Part shown: in pieces, positions 1-9,498 of the stretch
Layout: the number at the start of each line of letters is the position of its first letter
Position numbering within the stretch: the stretch's first letter is position 1
Source of the DNA: Candidatus Gastranaerophilales bacterium
GTDB taxonomy: Bacteria; Cyanobacteriota; Vampirovibrionia; Gastranaerophilales; JANQFW01
Direction of reading: 5' to 3'
Length of the DNA: 45,636 nucleotides
Assembly: GCA_028280605.1 (NCBI GenBank)
Contig: JANQLL010000102.1
Span: forward strand, 1-45,636
Program-made: the position numbers and the translations under genes
The notes under the pieces: generated by a model
The model's input: the letters and a program-made list of their open reading frames with translations, nothing else
What the model was told of the DNA's origin: nothing
Database searches by the model: none

Positions 1-1
1 C

Positions 2-99
2 TCTAAAATACTTTTCAGATTATTAAATCGAGTTAAAGTTATTAAAATAAACTATTCTCTGAAAAGAGTAATCTGAAATTTAATTGATGAGTAGTATAA
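2..99 (+). repeat. Dispersed imperfect-palindrome repeat, copy A
   Basis: This stretch of about 98 bp recurs at 36781-36878 with roughly seven mismatches by hand alignment and no gaps. Its head (about 9-24, TACTTTTCAGATTATT) is partly complementary to an inner arm at 69-77 (TAATCTGAA), so the unit folds on itself. A small inner hairpin, CTCT-GAAA-AGAG, lies at 57-68. A shortened inverted copy follows at 200-245, so two copies in opposite orientation bracket the 100-bp leader of the PBP gene. It could be a miniature mobile element remnant or a regulatory repeat; no transposase or clear target duplication is visible. Confidence 0.75.
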
Positions 100-199
100 T
101 ACTCACTTTCTAAAAATAAAACTTAATCATACCATATTGGATAATGGATGAGATTAAACCGTTAGATATAATTGTGTGTTCGCTTAATATTTTATATTG

Positions 200-245
200 G
201 TACTCAATTAAATTTCAGATGATTTATTAGTCTGAAAAATATTTT
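200..245 (-). repeat. Dispersed repeat, copy B (inverted and internally deleted)
   Basis: Read on the minus strand, this segment begins with about 25 nt that match the head of copy A (positions 5-29) with three differences. It then jumps directly to a match with the tail of copy A (ATCTGAAATTTAATTGA, positions 70-86). About 40 nt of the middle are missing. It lies 28 bp before the PBP start codon, so it is probably transcribed in that gene's 5' leader and could pair with copy A. Confidence 0.6.
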
Positions 246-272
246 AAAACTATTAATAGGTGGTGACGGACT

Positions 273-2600
273 ATGGTTAAGGCTGATTACTCTTTTTGTA
301 ATTATATTACCCAGACAGAGACGGAAACCAGATATGCAATAAGGAGAGCAATCAAAGGTTCTATAATTATTGCATTGATTTCTATTTTTTTGCTATCAAT
401 AAGCATTGCCGGTGAAATATGGTATATTGCCAGTCGTTTTCCTGATGTAGGATTGTTAAATGACTATAAACAAGACCAAACTACTCTTATTTATGATATA
501 AATGATAATTTATTAGCCAATATACATGGGGATGAAGACAGGATAATTGTCAAGTTGAGCGATATTTCGCCACATCTGATAAATGCTGTTATTGCGATAG
601 AAGATATAAGATTTTATAAGCACAATGGTATTGATTTAACCGGGACAATGCGGGCTTTAATTAACAATTTTACGGGTGAAGAAGACATACAAGGCGGCAG
701 TTCTATTACTCAACAGCTAGTTAAAAATTCTTTTTTAACACCTGAAAAATCTTTTAAAAGAAAATTTGTAGAAGCAATCCTTGCAGCGCGAGCAGAGTTA
801 AAATACAGCAAAGATGAAATATTAACAATGTATCTGAATAAAATATATATGGGAAGCATGAGCTATGGTGTAGAAAAAGCCGCTAAAAAATATTTTAAAA
901 AGAGCGCTAATGAAATAAATTTGGGAGAAGCTGCTTTTTTAGCAGGATTAATAAAAGCTCCTGAGGGCTATTCTCCATATAAAGACTATAAGTCAACCAA
1001 ATTCAGGCAAAAATTAGTATTGCAGAGAATGGAACAAATGGGCTTTATAAGCGAAGGTGAAAAAACAAAAGCTGAGAAAGAAAAATTATTGCTTCATCCT
1101 AAAAGTTTTAAATTATCAAAGTATCCGTACTTTGTAGATTATGTTGTGTTTAAGCTAAGAGAAAGATATGGAGATGAAGTTGTAAAACGAGGCGGGCTAA
1201 AAGTTTTTACAACCATTGACCCTGAGGCGCAAGAAATTGCAGAAAAAACAATTGAAAAAGGAGTTGGCGCACTTCCGCGATACACAAGAGTAAAGCAGGG
1301 TGCATTGGTTTCTATAAATGTTGATAACGGTTATATTCAAGCTATGGTGGGCGGCGTTGATTTTTTGCAAAGTAATTATAACAGGGCATTTCAATCAAGA
1401 AGAGCAGCAGGCTCATCTTTTAAGCCCGTTGTTTATCTTACAGGTTTTAGGTTGGGTGTAATTACACCTAATTCAACTATATACGATAGTCCGATATCTT
1501 ATAATACAGGCTGGAATATTTGGCGGCCTCACAACTGGGACGGAAAATATTTCGGTAAAATGACAGTAAGAGGAGCATTAACACAATCTCGTAATACACC
1601 TACTGTTAGGGTTGCTCTAATGGTAGGGTATGATGCAATAATACAAACAGCACGAATGCTTGGTATTAAGAGCCATATAGATAAAAACTACTCAATTGCA
1701 CTGGGGTCACTTGGCATATCTCCTTTGGATATGGCTACAGTTTATTCTACTTTGGCTAGAGATGGTGTTTATATTGAACCTACAGCTATAAGAAAAATTG
1801 AAGATCATGCCGGAAATGTTATTGAAATATTTGAACCTACACCGCATAAAGTTATAAACTCCGGTTTTGTAAAACAAGTAGTATCAATATTAATTGATGT
1901 TGTAAACAAGGGTACTGGCAGGCAAGCCAGAATAAAGGGCAGGGAGGTTGCAGGAAAAACCGGTACAACTGACCAAATTCGTGATGTTTGGTTTACGGGC
2001 TTTACACCTGATACCGTAACAACTATTTGGATGGGCAATGATGCTAATTTGCCGCTTAATGGTGTTTTTAGCTTTAATTGCGCTCAGTTATGGGGAAAGT
2101 TTAGCAAAGAATATTATAAAGTTAAAAAAATTCCTCCAAGAAGCTTTACTCCACCTAATTCCCTGTTTGTGGAAAAACTTAAAAAACTTGATAGACTTAT
2201 AGCAAAAGAAGAAGACAGATTGTTTAAAGACTTAAAGGTACAAGATGGCATTATGTACAGTGACAGAGCAAAGCGTAAATTTACACCAGATGAATTTAGA
2301 CGAAAAAGAAGATATAGAACTGCTCAAAGAATGCCACAGTACAGAACTTATGTTTATAATAATCGAGTTTATTATTATAACACACAACAAACACGTCAGG
2401 CATCAAAAATAAGGCAAACTTATGCTCAAAATAACTATCCAAGCAACAGGGGACGTTATTCACAATCCAGAATGAGGCGAGTTGAAGCAGCACGTGCCAG
2501 AAAAAGAGCATATAATAACAGGCGAAACAGTACCCCTCAAAACAGAACACCTCGAAGAAATAACAATAGACAGAATAACAGGTATTATTACAATCGTTAA
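273..2600 (+). CDS. Class A penicillin-binding protein (PBP1A family)
   Basis: This bifunctional peptidoglycan synthase polymerises lipid II glycans and cross-links the stem peptides outside the inner membrane. A membrane anchor lies at about residues 28-50. The GT51 glycosyltransferase follows, with catalytic Glu110 in the IAIEDIRFYKHNGID motif and the GGSSITQQL block near 141-149. The transpeptidase domain has SSFK with Ser381, SRN at 439-441 and KTGT at 562-565. All catalytic motifs are intact, so the enzyme should be active. The last 100 or so residues form an Arg/Asn/Tyr-rich, strongly basic low-complexity tail, probably disordered and able to bind acidic polymers. AGGTGGTGA just upstream supports the ATG chosen. 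It stands alone behind the inverted repeat pair; the next gene is 232 bp away and no clear terminator lies between them. Confidence 0.93.
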   Translation: MVKADYSFCNYITQTETETRYAIRRAIKGSIIIALISIFLLSISIAGEIWYIASRFPDVGLLNDYKQDQTTLIYDINDNLLANIHGDEDRIIVKLSDISPHLINAVIAIEDIRFYKHNGIDLTGTMRALINNFTGEEDIQGGSSITQQLVKNSFLTPEKSFKRKFVEAILAARAELKYSKDEILTMYLNKIYMGSMSYGVEKAAKKYFKKSANEINLGEAAFLAGLIKAPEGYSPYKDYKSTKFRQKLVLQRMEQMGFISEGEKTKAEKEKLLLHPKSFKLSKYPYFVDYVVFKLRERYGDEVVKRGGLKVFTTIDPEAQEIAEKTIEKGVGALPRYTRVKQGALVSINVDNGYIQAMVGGVDFLQSNYNRAFQSRRAAGSSFKPVVYLTGFRLGVITPNSTIYDSPISYNTGWNIWRPHNWDGKYFGKMTVRGALTQSRNTPTVRVALMVGYDAIIQTARMLGIKSHIDKNYSIALGSLGISPLDMATVYSTLARDGVYIEPTAIRKIEDHAGNVIEIFEPTPHKVINSGFVKQVVSILIDVVNKGTGRQARIKGREVAGKTGTTDQIRDVWFTGFTPDTVTTIWMGNDANLPLNGVFSFNCAQLWGKFSKEYYKVKKIPPRSFTPPNSLFVEKLKKLDRLIAKEEDRLFKDLKVQDGIMYSDRAKRKFTPDEFRRKRRYRTAQRMPQYRTYVYNNRVYYYNTQQTRQASKIRQTYAQNNYPSNRGRYSQSRMRRVEAARARKRAYNNRRNSTPQNRTPRRNNNRQNNRYYYNR

Positions 2601-2832
2601 CACTCAAAACTCTTTATTTTAAATGATTAAAAATTTTTTCAGCTCTTTTTTACAATTTCATATTGATTATTATATATTTCAGTTATAACCTTATTAAAGA
2701 ATTAAACGGAGAATTTATTTTTGAATCTATATTAAATAAGGATGTATAACAAATTTTTAACAAGTTCTTTTGTGGGTATTTTAGTTGAAAAAATTTGTAA
2801 TTATTATTTATAATTTTAATTGGTTATAATCA

Positions 2833-5800
2833 GTGGGAAAAGATTGGAAAATTTTGAATAATATATTGAAAAACAAAAAAAAGGTTATATTATATACAGT
2901 TATTGCAACTTTGTTGCTAATAATCAATTTGTTTTATTATCTTGCATTACCTAAATTTATTAAAATAAATAACTATAAAGCGCAAATACAGGATTTATTC
3001 CTGGAAAAAACAGGCTCCGGCTTAAAACTTGGAGAACTTGAAACAAGTTTTTTATGGAATTTAAATATTAAAATTAATTGTGATAAATTTAATATAAATC
3101 AAAATAATAAAGATATTATTACAGGTAAAAATTCTTATCTGCAAATTTCTTTAATTCCTTTGCTTTTTAAAGATGTAAAAATTACTAAAGTTAAAATAGA
3201 TGATTTAAATTTACTCCTTAACAGAAACAAAGAAGGAAAATTTAACGTACAAGAACTCTTTGAGAAAAAGCAAAAGAACAGTAAATTCAAGCTAAAAGTA
3301 ACTAATCTGGACTTGATCGCCAATAATTATTATATAAATTTTGATGATAAATTTCTTGATAAACCGCAAAATTTTGTTTTCAAAGGTGAAAAAATTAATC
3401 TTTCCGGATTTAACTATAAAAGACATTTAAATATAACAACAAAAGGAAATGTTGAATATAATAATCAAAAATCTGATTATGACTTTAACTTTGTTCTAAA
3501 TTATCAATTAAATCCAAAAGATTCAAAGAGAAAATTAAAAATAAAATATATAACACTTATTGGAGAGGCTTTAAATTTTGAGCCGGGCAAGCTTTTACCT
3601 TATATTAATCTTTGTTTATGTGATTCTGTAAAAGATATAAAAGGTATAACCGATTTAAAATTTAATGTTGATACTAAAAGACAGAAAAAAATAAAATTTT
3701 ATGGAGTGTTATCAAATTTAGAAGTTATTAATAAAAATGGCAAAACTTTACTTCGCTCAGATGAAAATACACATATTTTTCTTGATTCAAAATATGATGA
3801 TCTGAATTTATATATCAAAAAAGCATTTGCTCAAAATGAAAATATTAATGTGCTTTTAAGCGGAGATATTTATCAATTTAAAACAAAGAAAAGACATTTA
3901 AACTTAAAGCTAAACCTTGATAATTCTAATATCTCAAATATAGTGGAACTTTTTCCAAAAAATATTAAGGTACCCCTTGATCCGTTTAATAAATTAACAA
4001 AGCTTAAGATGGACGGAATAGTAAATACAAAAGTAAACGTAAAAGGATACTACAAAAAGCCTAAAATAGACGGATACACGTCTTTTGAAAAAATGTCTTT
4101 AACTGCTAATTCTGCAAATGTAAAGAATAGTTTTGGATATTTAACTTTTAAAGACTATGATATAAACATAAATACCTCCTTAATGCTTGATTATGATTCT
4201 TATTTAACGGTTAATGGAGAAATAAATCCTTCTTACGAAAAAACATTAAATTTGAACATTAATTCAAGTATTTTAAATCTTACAAAAGGGCATGATTTAT
4301 ATCTGGCCTGTGCGGAGCTATTTACATTTTCTCCTAAACCGCTTGACTTGATGAGTTTTTCCGGTCGTGGCAGTGTAAGCGTTGTAACAAGCGGTAAGTT
4401 TAAAAATATAAACTTGGAAGGCTCAATAAAAGTAAAGGATGGTCACTTAAGATATGAAGGGCTCTCTGCAAAAGCTTATGTTCCAAGTGCCTTAATTAAA
4501 TTTAATGATTATAAAGTAATATTTGACAATATAAAAGGCTATGTTAAAAATGTAGAAACCATTGTAAATGGTCATATAACACTAAAAGGTTTTTCTGATG
4601 TCACATTGGATTTTGAAGACCTTGATCTTGAGCTGGCGCGCGAGGTAATTTTTAACAGTCCTTTATTAATAGATGTACAAACAGCTCTTGCAGAAATACA
4701 AAAGTCAAAAGGCAATGCAAAAGCACATATCAAACTTATTTCTGATAAAAATGACAAAGCCAAACTTAACTCCAGCGGGGAACTTAATCTTAAATCTACT
4801 TTTGTGCAAATGCAGGGCTTTGCTGTGCCTTTTACAAATGCAAGCGGATTATTGAAATATGACTATAACAAAGTTTATTTTGAAGATGTTAAGGCTGATT
4901 TTGGTAAAACTACTTGCGTTGTTAACGGCTTGATTAAAACTGATAAGTTATCAAACTCTCAATATTATGATTTATTATTAAAATCTAAAAATGTTAATCT
5001 TGAAAATGTAAGAAAATTAATCAAAAGCAGCAAAGTTCTGGAAGAGACAGAGAAAAATATTAACAACCTTACATCAATCAAAGGCAAAGCCACAGCTGAA
5101 TTAAAACTAAAAGGCGATATTAAATCTAATGATATTCTTGAATATTTGTTCATGGATGTGAATAATATTGATTTCTTTTATAAAGACATTGGCATACACA
5201 TTAACAATACCAGCGGGAAGTTTAAAGTAACAAAAAAGAAATTTAAAATTATTGAGTCTCAAGGTGTTGCGTTGAACTCTAAATTTAAGTTCAGCGGTAC
5301 ATTAACCGAGAAAAGCAAAACTGAAGTTATTCCTGATACTCGTTTAATAATGGAAAATTTTGACTTTTCCAAGTTGCAGGACTTACACAATGTTGAATTA
5401 ATTTATCCTGAAGTTAAAGAATATATTTCAATGTTCAAAAATACAAGAGGCAAAGTTTATGCTGATATGACCTTTAAGCCTAATGATGTATTTTACTTTA
5501 AGTTTATTCCTAAAAACACAGAAGCCATGCTTAATAACAATCTTAATTTGCCAATAAAAACCAATAAAGGAACAATCTATGTGAGTGATAAGGTTATTAA
5601 ATTTGAAGATTCCGGCTTTTTGCTTTCAAAATCTAAGATAGACGTTGATGGGACTATAAAAAATGTATTGATAAAACCTGATTTAGACTTAAAAATAAAC
5701 TCCAGACTTAAATCTGCAGATATTGATAAGTATATTAATCCGTTTTTAGTTCAACCTATTAACAGCAAAGGAATTATACCGTTATCAGCTGATGTAAGCG

Positions 5801-7413
5801 GGACAATTGATAACTGGAATTTAAGCAGCCAAATTATTGTTAATAAACATGATGATTTGTTTTATCAGGCAAAAATATCATTGCCAAAAGATAAAATTAA
5901 AGTACTCAATATTAATGCAACCGGTAACAAAGATAATATTGATATTCAAAACTTTGATATCTTTGTTGCAGATGCATACAAACATAATAAGTCGTCTAAA
6001 TATGCTAAAAATGCTGATTTTACTAATATAAACCAATACTTTGTAATGCAAGGAAAAGTTGCTAACTCGCTTACTGCTCCAGTATTCAAGAATTTTCAGA
6101 TAAAGACTCCTAAAGAAATTTCTGTTAAGTTTTTGAATTATTCTAATATTGATAAGCACGGACAATACTTTACTACTGCTAATCTTATAGCTGACATTGT
6201 ACTTAATGGAAAATATATCACGCCGGAAATCAGAGGCGGGCTTTACGTAAAAAATGCACAATTACCAGCTTTTGATGCTGTAATCAAGTATGCGAATATT
6301 GAATTTAATACAGATGAAACTTTTATCACAAAAAGTGAAGTAAATATTGCGGGTTCTGATTTGTTTTTATCAGCCAAAATAAATAACGTATACGAATTTC
6401 CTATTTCTATAAAAGAATTAAATATTACTTCTAAAAGTATAAATATGGATAAAATTTTAGAGAATTATTCAAAAAATCCTCTATTTTATGAAAACAGTAA
6501 AACGCCAAAATCAAAATACAGGCTGCCTGCTGTTGTTATCAGCAATGGAAAAGTATTTGCTAATGACCTTATTATCAGCCATCTTATTACTTCTAACTTT
6601 ACTTCATCCTTTAATTTCACACCGGATTGGCTCTTATCTTTTCCGAACGTTAACTTTAATACTGCCGGGGGAAGCGTATCGAGCAATGTATTTTATAATA
6701 TAAAAAATTCTAAGCTGTTTGTTAATACAAAAGCCCAAGAAGTTGAAGCTAATGCGGCCTCTACAACGTTGCTTAACTTACCTAACGAAGTTTATGGAAA
6801 ATTAAGCGGTTCTGCGCAGTTTGAAACATTTGGAAATACTATGGATGAACTCATAAAAAACTCAAACGGTTTTGCCAATTTTGAAATTAGCAAAGGTCGT
6901 CTTGTCAGACTTGGTTCGCTTGAGTATTTATTGAGAGCGTTTAATCTGATAAAAAGCGGGATTGGCGGTTTAAACCTAAACAATATATTAGATTTGATTG
7001 TTCCGCAGAAAACAGGTTATTTTGAAAAAATAACAGGTAGCTTATTAGTTAAAAATGGTATTATTTCTGCAAATGAATTTATCACGCAGGGAGAAAACCT
7101 TAGTCTTGCAATAAGTGGCACGGTGAATATGGCAAACAGCCAATCTAAGGTTAAAATTGGTGGCAAGATGTCTAAAAAAATAACCGGACTTTTAGGACCT
7201 TTAGGTAGTATTTCCATTAATACTTTTACTGATTTTATACCTCAATTAGGTTTTATACCGTCTTCTGATGAGGGATTTAGTGCTGTACTGCCTATACTGA
7301 AAAAAGTGCCCATATTAGGATTAGAGGGGGGCAAGTATAGAGAATTCTACGTAATTATTGATGGTGACTTGTATGATCCTTCTTCGGTTAAGAAATTTAA
7401 ATGGGTCGACTAA
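2833..7413 (+). CDS. Giant AsmA/TamB/YhdP-superfamily membrane-anchored protein
   Basis: This 1526-residue protein has an N-terminal signal anchor (about 19-38), then a very long stretch of alternating beta strands and short loops without catalytic motifs. That is the pattern of AsmA-like bridge proteins (AsmA, TamB, YhdP), which span the periplasm and carry phospholipids or help outer-membrane protein assembly. The AsmA-like C-terminal region is recognisable near residues 1395-1470 (phrases such as ITGSLLVKNGIIS and LAISGTVNM), followed by a hydrophobic end. The start codon is GTG; no strong ribosome-binding site is visible and no nearby in-frame ATG exists, so the start is moderately certain. 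It lies downstream of the PBP gene, which fits an envelope role. Whether it is closer to TamB or YhdP cannot be settled by eye. Confidence 0.8.
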   Translation: MGKDWKILNNILKNKKKVILYTVIATLLLIINLFYYLALPKFIKINNYKAQIQDLFLEKTGSGLKLGELETSFLWNLNIKINCDKFNINQNNKDIITGKNSYLQISLIPLLFKDVKITKVKIDDLNLLLNRNKEGKFNVQELFEKKQKNSKFKLKVTNLDLIANNYYINFDDKFLDKPQNFVFKGEKINLSGFNYKRHLNITTKGNVEYNNQKSDYDFNFVLNYQLNPKDSKRKLKIKYITLIGEALNFEPGKLLPYINLCLCDSVKDIKGITDLKFNVDTKRQKKIKFYGVLSNLEVINKNGKTLLRSDENTHIFLDSKYDDLNLYIKKAFAQNENINVLLSGDIYQFKTKKRHLNLKLNLDNSNISNIVELFPKNIKVPLDPFNKLTKLKMDGIVNTKVNVKGYYKKPKIDGYTSFEKMSLTANSANVKNSFGYLTFKDYDININTSLMLDYDSYLTVNGEINPSYEKTLNLNINSSILNLTKGHDLYLACAELFTFSPKPLDLMSFSGRGSVSVVTSGKFKNINLEGSIKVKDGHLRYEGLSAKAYVPSALIKFNDYKVIFDNIKGYVKNVETIVNGHITLKGFSDVTLDFEDLDLELAREVIFNSPLLIDVQTALAEIQKSKGNAKAHIKLISDKNDKAKLNSSGELNLKSTFVQMQGFAVPFTNASGLLKYDYNKVYFEDVKADFGKTTCVVNGLIKTDKLSNSQYYDLLLKSKNVNLENVRKLIKSSKVLEETEKNINNLTSIKGKATAELKLKGDIKSNDILEYLFMDVNNIDFFYKDIGIHINNTSGKFKVTKKKFKIIESQGVALNSKFKFSGTLTEKSKTEVIPDTRLIMENFDFSKLQDLHNVELIYPEVKEYISMFKNTRGKVYADMTFKPNDVFYFKFIPKNTEAMLNNNLNLPIKTNKGTIYVSDKVIKFEDSGFLLSKSKIDVDGTIKNVLIKPDLDLKINSRLKSADIDKYINPFLVQPINSKGIIPLSADVSGTIDNWNLSSQIIVNKHDDLFYQAKISLPKDKIKVLNINATGNKDNIDIQNFDIFVADAYKHNKSSKYAKNADFTNINQYFVMQGKVANSLTAPVFKNFQIKTPKEISVKFLNYSNIDKHGQYFTTANLIADIVLNGKYITPEIRGGLYVKNAQLPAFDAVIKYANIEFNTDETFITKSEVNIAGSDLFLSAKINNVYEFPISIKELNITSKSINMDKILENYSKNPLFYENSKTPKSKYRLPAVVISNGKVFANDLIISHLITSNFTSSFNFTPDWLLSFPNVNFNTAGGSVSSNVFYNIKNSKLFVNTKAQEVEANAASTTLLNLPNEVYGKLSGSAQFETFGNTMDELIKNSNGFANFEISKGRLVRLGSLEYLLRAFNLIKSGIGGLNLNNILDLIVPQKTGYFEKITGSLLVKNGIISANEFITQGENLSLAISGTVNMANSQSKVKIGGKMSKKITGLLGPLGSISINTFTDFIPQLGFIPSSDEGFSAVLPILKKVPILGLEGGKYREFYVIIDGDLYDPSSVKKFKWVD

Positions 7414-7517
7414 GAAAGAAGTTATGAATATATAGTAAATACGTTGTATTATTGATTTATTCTAATCGTGTTTTTTTTACTATTTATATCAATGAAATTA
7501 AATATGCGCCTAAATCT

Positions 7518-7547
7518 AAGGAAAATAACAAATTTTCCTTTTTTTTT
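7518..7547 (+). terminator. Rho-independent terminator after the AsmA/TamB-like gene
   Basis: AAGGAAAAT (7518-7526) pairs with ATTTTCCTT (7532-7540) around a 5-nt loop and is followed directly by a run of Ts. The rest of the 346-bp gap 7414-7759 is AT-rich, and I see no gene, tRNA or further structure in it apart from a good AAGGAG site just before 7760. Confidence 0.75.
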
Positions 7548-7759
7548 GTTTAAGTATTCAGCCTGTGCTTTCATTACGATTTGACATCGCAAACTACGAT
7601 ATCAAAAATTAGAAGAGTTTAATTTACATAAAATTAGTACATCAAGTAAAGTATATGACTTTTGGGTACTTATTCATTAAAATAATTATAAAGATAAAAT
7701 ATATAAATAAATTATGAATTTACTTTTTTTTCTATTTAAAAGCGAATTTAAGGAGATTT

Positions 7760-8749
7760 ATGTCTGATACTTCTTCAAAATCAATAAATTTAACCATATT
7801 AGCTGCTTTGGCTTTATTATGCAGTGGTGCAGGATATGTTGGAGAATTACCAAAGTTAGGTAAACCATTTCCTGAGAGGTCTAAAAATACAAATAAACTA
7901 AGCAAGACTAACCCTGTTAGAGAAAAAAAAGCTGATTTGTTAAATAATACCAGCTCTAAAGAACTAACTGACTCTGGCAAGCCAGCTGGTTTAATTTTAG
8001 GAGAGAGTAAAAATATAGCTAAGCTTTTAAAATCACCAGATACGGATATAGCATTAACTGAATCTTACAAACCTACAGCAATCGCAATTAGAGAATTTCA
8101 TAAAAAAGACGTATTTTCTAGCTCAAGTAAACTTATACAGAATAGTGGAAAACCGTCAGGTCTTATTGTTGGAGAGTTTACAGAGATAAACGACTTATTA
8201 TCAGAGCTTAGGTATGAAGAAGAATTGACAAAGCTTGACAGAATTACTCAGGCAAGTTTGACAAGCCAATTTAGCGGTGATCCGGTCGAAAAAGAATTAC
8301 TTGAAATGGCGCCTAAAGATTTTCCTGAAGTTTATCTGGGATCAATGGTCGGATATGGTAAGTATTCCCGTTATTTATCAGATTTGAAAGATATATCCCC
8401 TTACATGCAAAGTATAAGCTCGTTAATAGAAAACGGAGCAAATCCAAAAAATATTCAAATGTTCTCTGCAAAAGCTAATATGTACAATCTCATTGCGGAT
8501 AAGATGAAAAGAAAATATATAAACAAGCCAGAGGGGAAGTTTGAGTCCTTTGAGAATATTGTAAAATTGCGTGAAGTGTTAAAAGATACCCAGGATTATT
8601 GGTATAACCAGGAAAAATACAAAAAATTTTTTCATGGAAATATTACAGATAAAGAAGATGCCAAATATGTACTGGACGAAAAGTTCGAGGAGATACTCGA
8701 TCTAATCAGTCTAACTCTTGATACAATCAGAGATAACTCACTTGACTAG
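7760..8749 (+). CDS. Unrecognised protein with a hydrophobic N-terminus and an internal short repeat
   Basis: I do not recognise this 329-residue protein. A hydrophobic segment at about 10-27 suggests secretion or anchoring; Cys21 sits in it, but a lipobox is not convincing. The N-terminal half holds a short motif three times: SGKPAGLILGE at 72-82, SYKPTAIAIREF at 102-113 and SGKPSGLIVGEF at 129-140, about 27-30 residues apart and each followed by charged helical sequence. Residues 150-329 look mostly alpha-helical. The start is well supported by AAGGAG seven bases upstream. It stands alone with a terminator before it. The repeats may be small binding modules; no function is proposed. Confidence 0.75.
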   Translation: MSDTSSKSINLTILAALALLCSGAGYVGELPKLGKPFPERSKNTNKLSKTNPVREKKADLLNNTSSKELTDSGKPAGLILGESKNIAKLLKSPDTDIALTESYKPTAIAIREFHKKDVFSSSSKLIQNSGKPSGLIVGEFTEINDLLSELRYEEELTKLDRITQASLTSQFSGDPVEKELLEMAPKDFPEVYLGSMVGYGKYSRYLSDLKDISPYMQSISSLIENGANPKNIQMFSAKANMYNLIADKMKRKYINKPEGKFESFENIVKLREVLKDTQDYWYNQEKYKKFFHGNITDKEDAKYVLDEKFEEILDLISLTLDTIRDNSLD

Positions 8750-9144
8750 TGTTTGAATAAAAATTTTTAAAAATTTTATTAATAATCTAAACCCCTTTTA
8801 AAACGGAATATTAGGGCAATAATAATGGTACTTTTTACAATTATTATTTTGAAAATAGAAAGCAGTGAAACTCTTTTTGAATTAGGCTGTACAGGTATTT
8901 AATTTCTGCATTTGTTCTATTTTAAACTTTATTAAAGATTGCATTCTTTATAAGGTTTAGTATTGTTGACTCGTCAGAAATATTAAGAAATGTTAAATTG
9001 TACATTATACACTAGCAACTTTTTGAATCTGATAACTTAATATATATGTAAGAAAAAATAAAAGAAAGTATAAATATCACTAAGCTCAGAAAAATAATTG
9101 AGTAGTTAAGAAGACAATAATTAAAAATTATTAGGAGATAGAAT
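8750..9144. other. 395-bp intergenic region with no recognised feature
   Basis: This AT-rich spacer contains no tRNA, no credible small gene and no strong hairpin. A 25-codon ORF at 8825 has only a weak AGGG upstream and was not called. AGGAGA near the right end belongs to the gene starting at 9145. Confidence 0.6.
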
Positions 9145-9423
9145 ATGGCAATTGTAAATAATTGTGTAGAGAATAACTGTATAAATTTAAATGATTATCT
9201 GGATAAAAAAACAAACAATAAAACTAACTACCTAAAAAATAATAAATTTTTAATTGATTTGAGCAACAAAAAAAATCTTGAACTCTATGAGCGTGTAGCA
9301 CAAGACATAGAAAGATTTAATCAGTTATACGAAGATATGATTGATGATAGTATCAGCTCTGAATTTGGCGGATACGATAAAACAATTAAACTTTATGTAA
9401 AAAGCAGACTATTTGGAAATTAG
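9145..9423 (+). CDS. Small hypothetical protein (92 aa)
   Basis: This 92-residue protein is polar and Asn-rich in its first third. The rest (about 45-92) is charged and helical, with many Glu/Asp and Tyr, and no signal peptide or membrane segment, so it is probably cytosolic. The ATG has AGGAGA seven bases upstream and a strong terminator follows the stop within 35 bp, so it looks like a genuine single-gene transcript. I recognise no family. It lies convergent to the DUF4143 ATPase gene and might be a small partner, but nothing in the sequence shows that. Confidence 0.65.
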   Translation: MAIVNNCVENNCINLNDYLDKKTNNKTNYLKNNKFLIDLSNKKNLELYERVAQDIERFNQLYEDMIDDSISSEFGGYDKTIKLYVKSRLFGN

Positions 9424-9456
9424 ATTAGATTATAATTAGCTGACAGACAAATATAG

Positions 9457-9490
9457 TGGACTATCACTTAAGTGTAGTCCATTTTTTTTT
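9457..9490 (+). terminator. Rho-independent terminator
   Basis: TGGACTA (9457-9463) pairs with TAGTCCA (9475-9481), the stem continues through CACT/AGTG after a one-base bulge, and nine Ts follow. It ends the 92-aa gene and lies between two convergent genes. On the minus strand the U-tract is poor, so it mainly serves the plus strand. Confidence 0.85.
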
Positions 9491-9498
9491 GTAATATA

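Noticed and set aside
2296..2607. 103-codon minus-strand ORF antisense to the PBP tail
   Set aside because: Its Phe/Cys/Tyr-rich sequence is the mirror of the Arg/Asn-rich tail; no ribosome-binding site.
5878..6261. 127-codon ORF on the minus strand inside the AsmA/TamB-like gene
   Set aside because: It lies wholly antisense to a clear long coding frame, and its protein is low-complexity Ile/Ser/Asn-rich with no start site support.
8825..8902. 25-codon ORF in the 8750-9144 gap
   Set aside because: Weak AGGG upstream, no distinctive composition; a chance frame is more likely.
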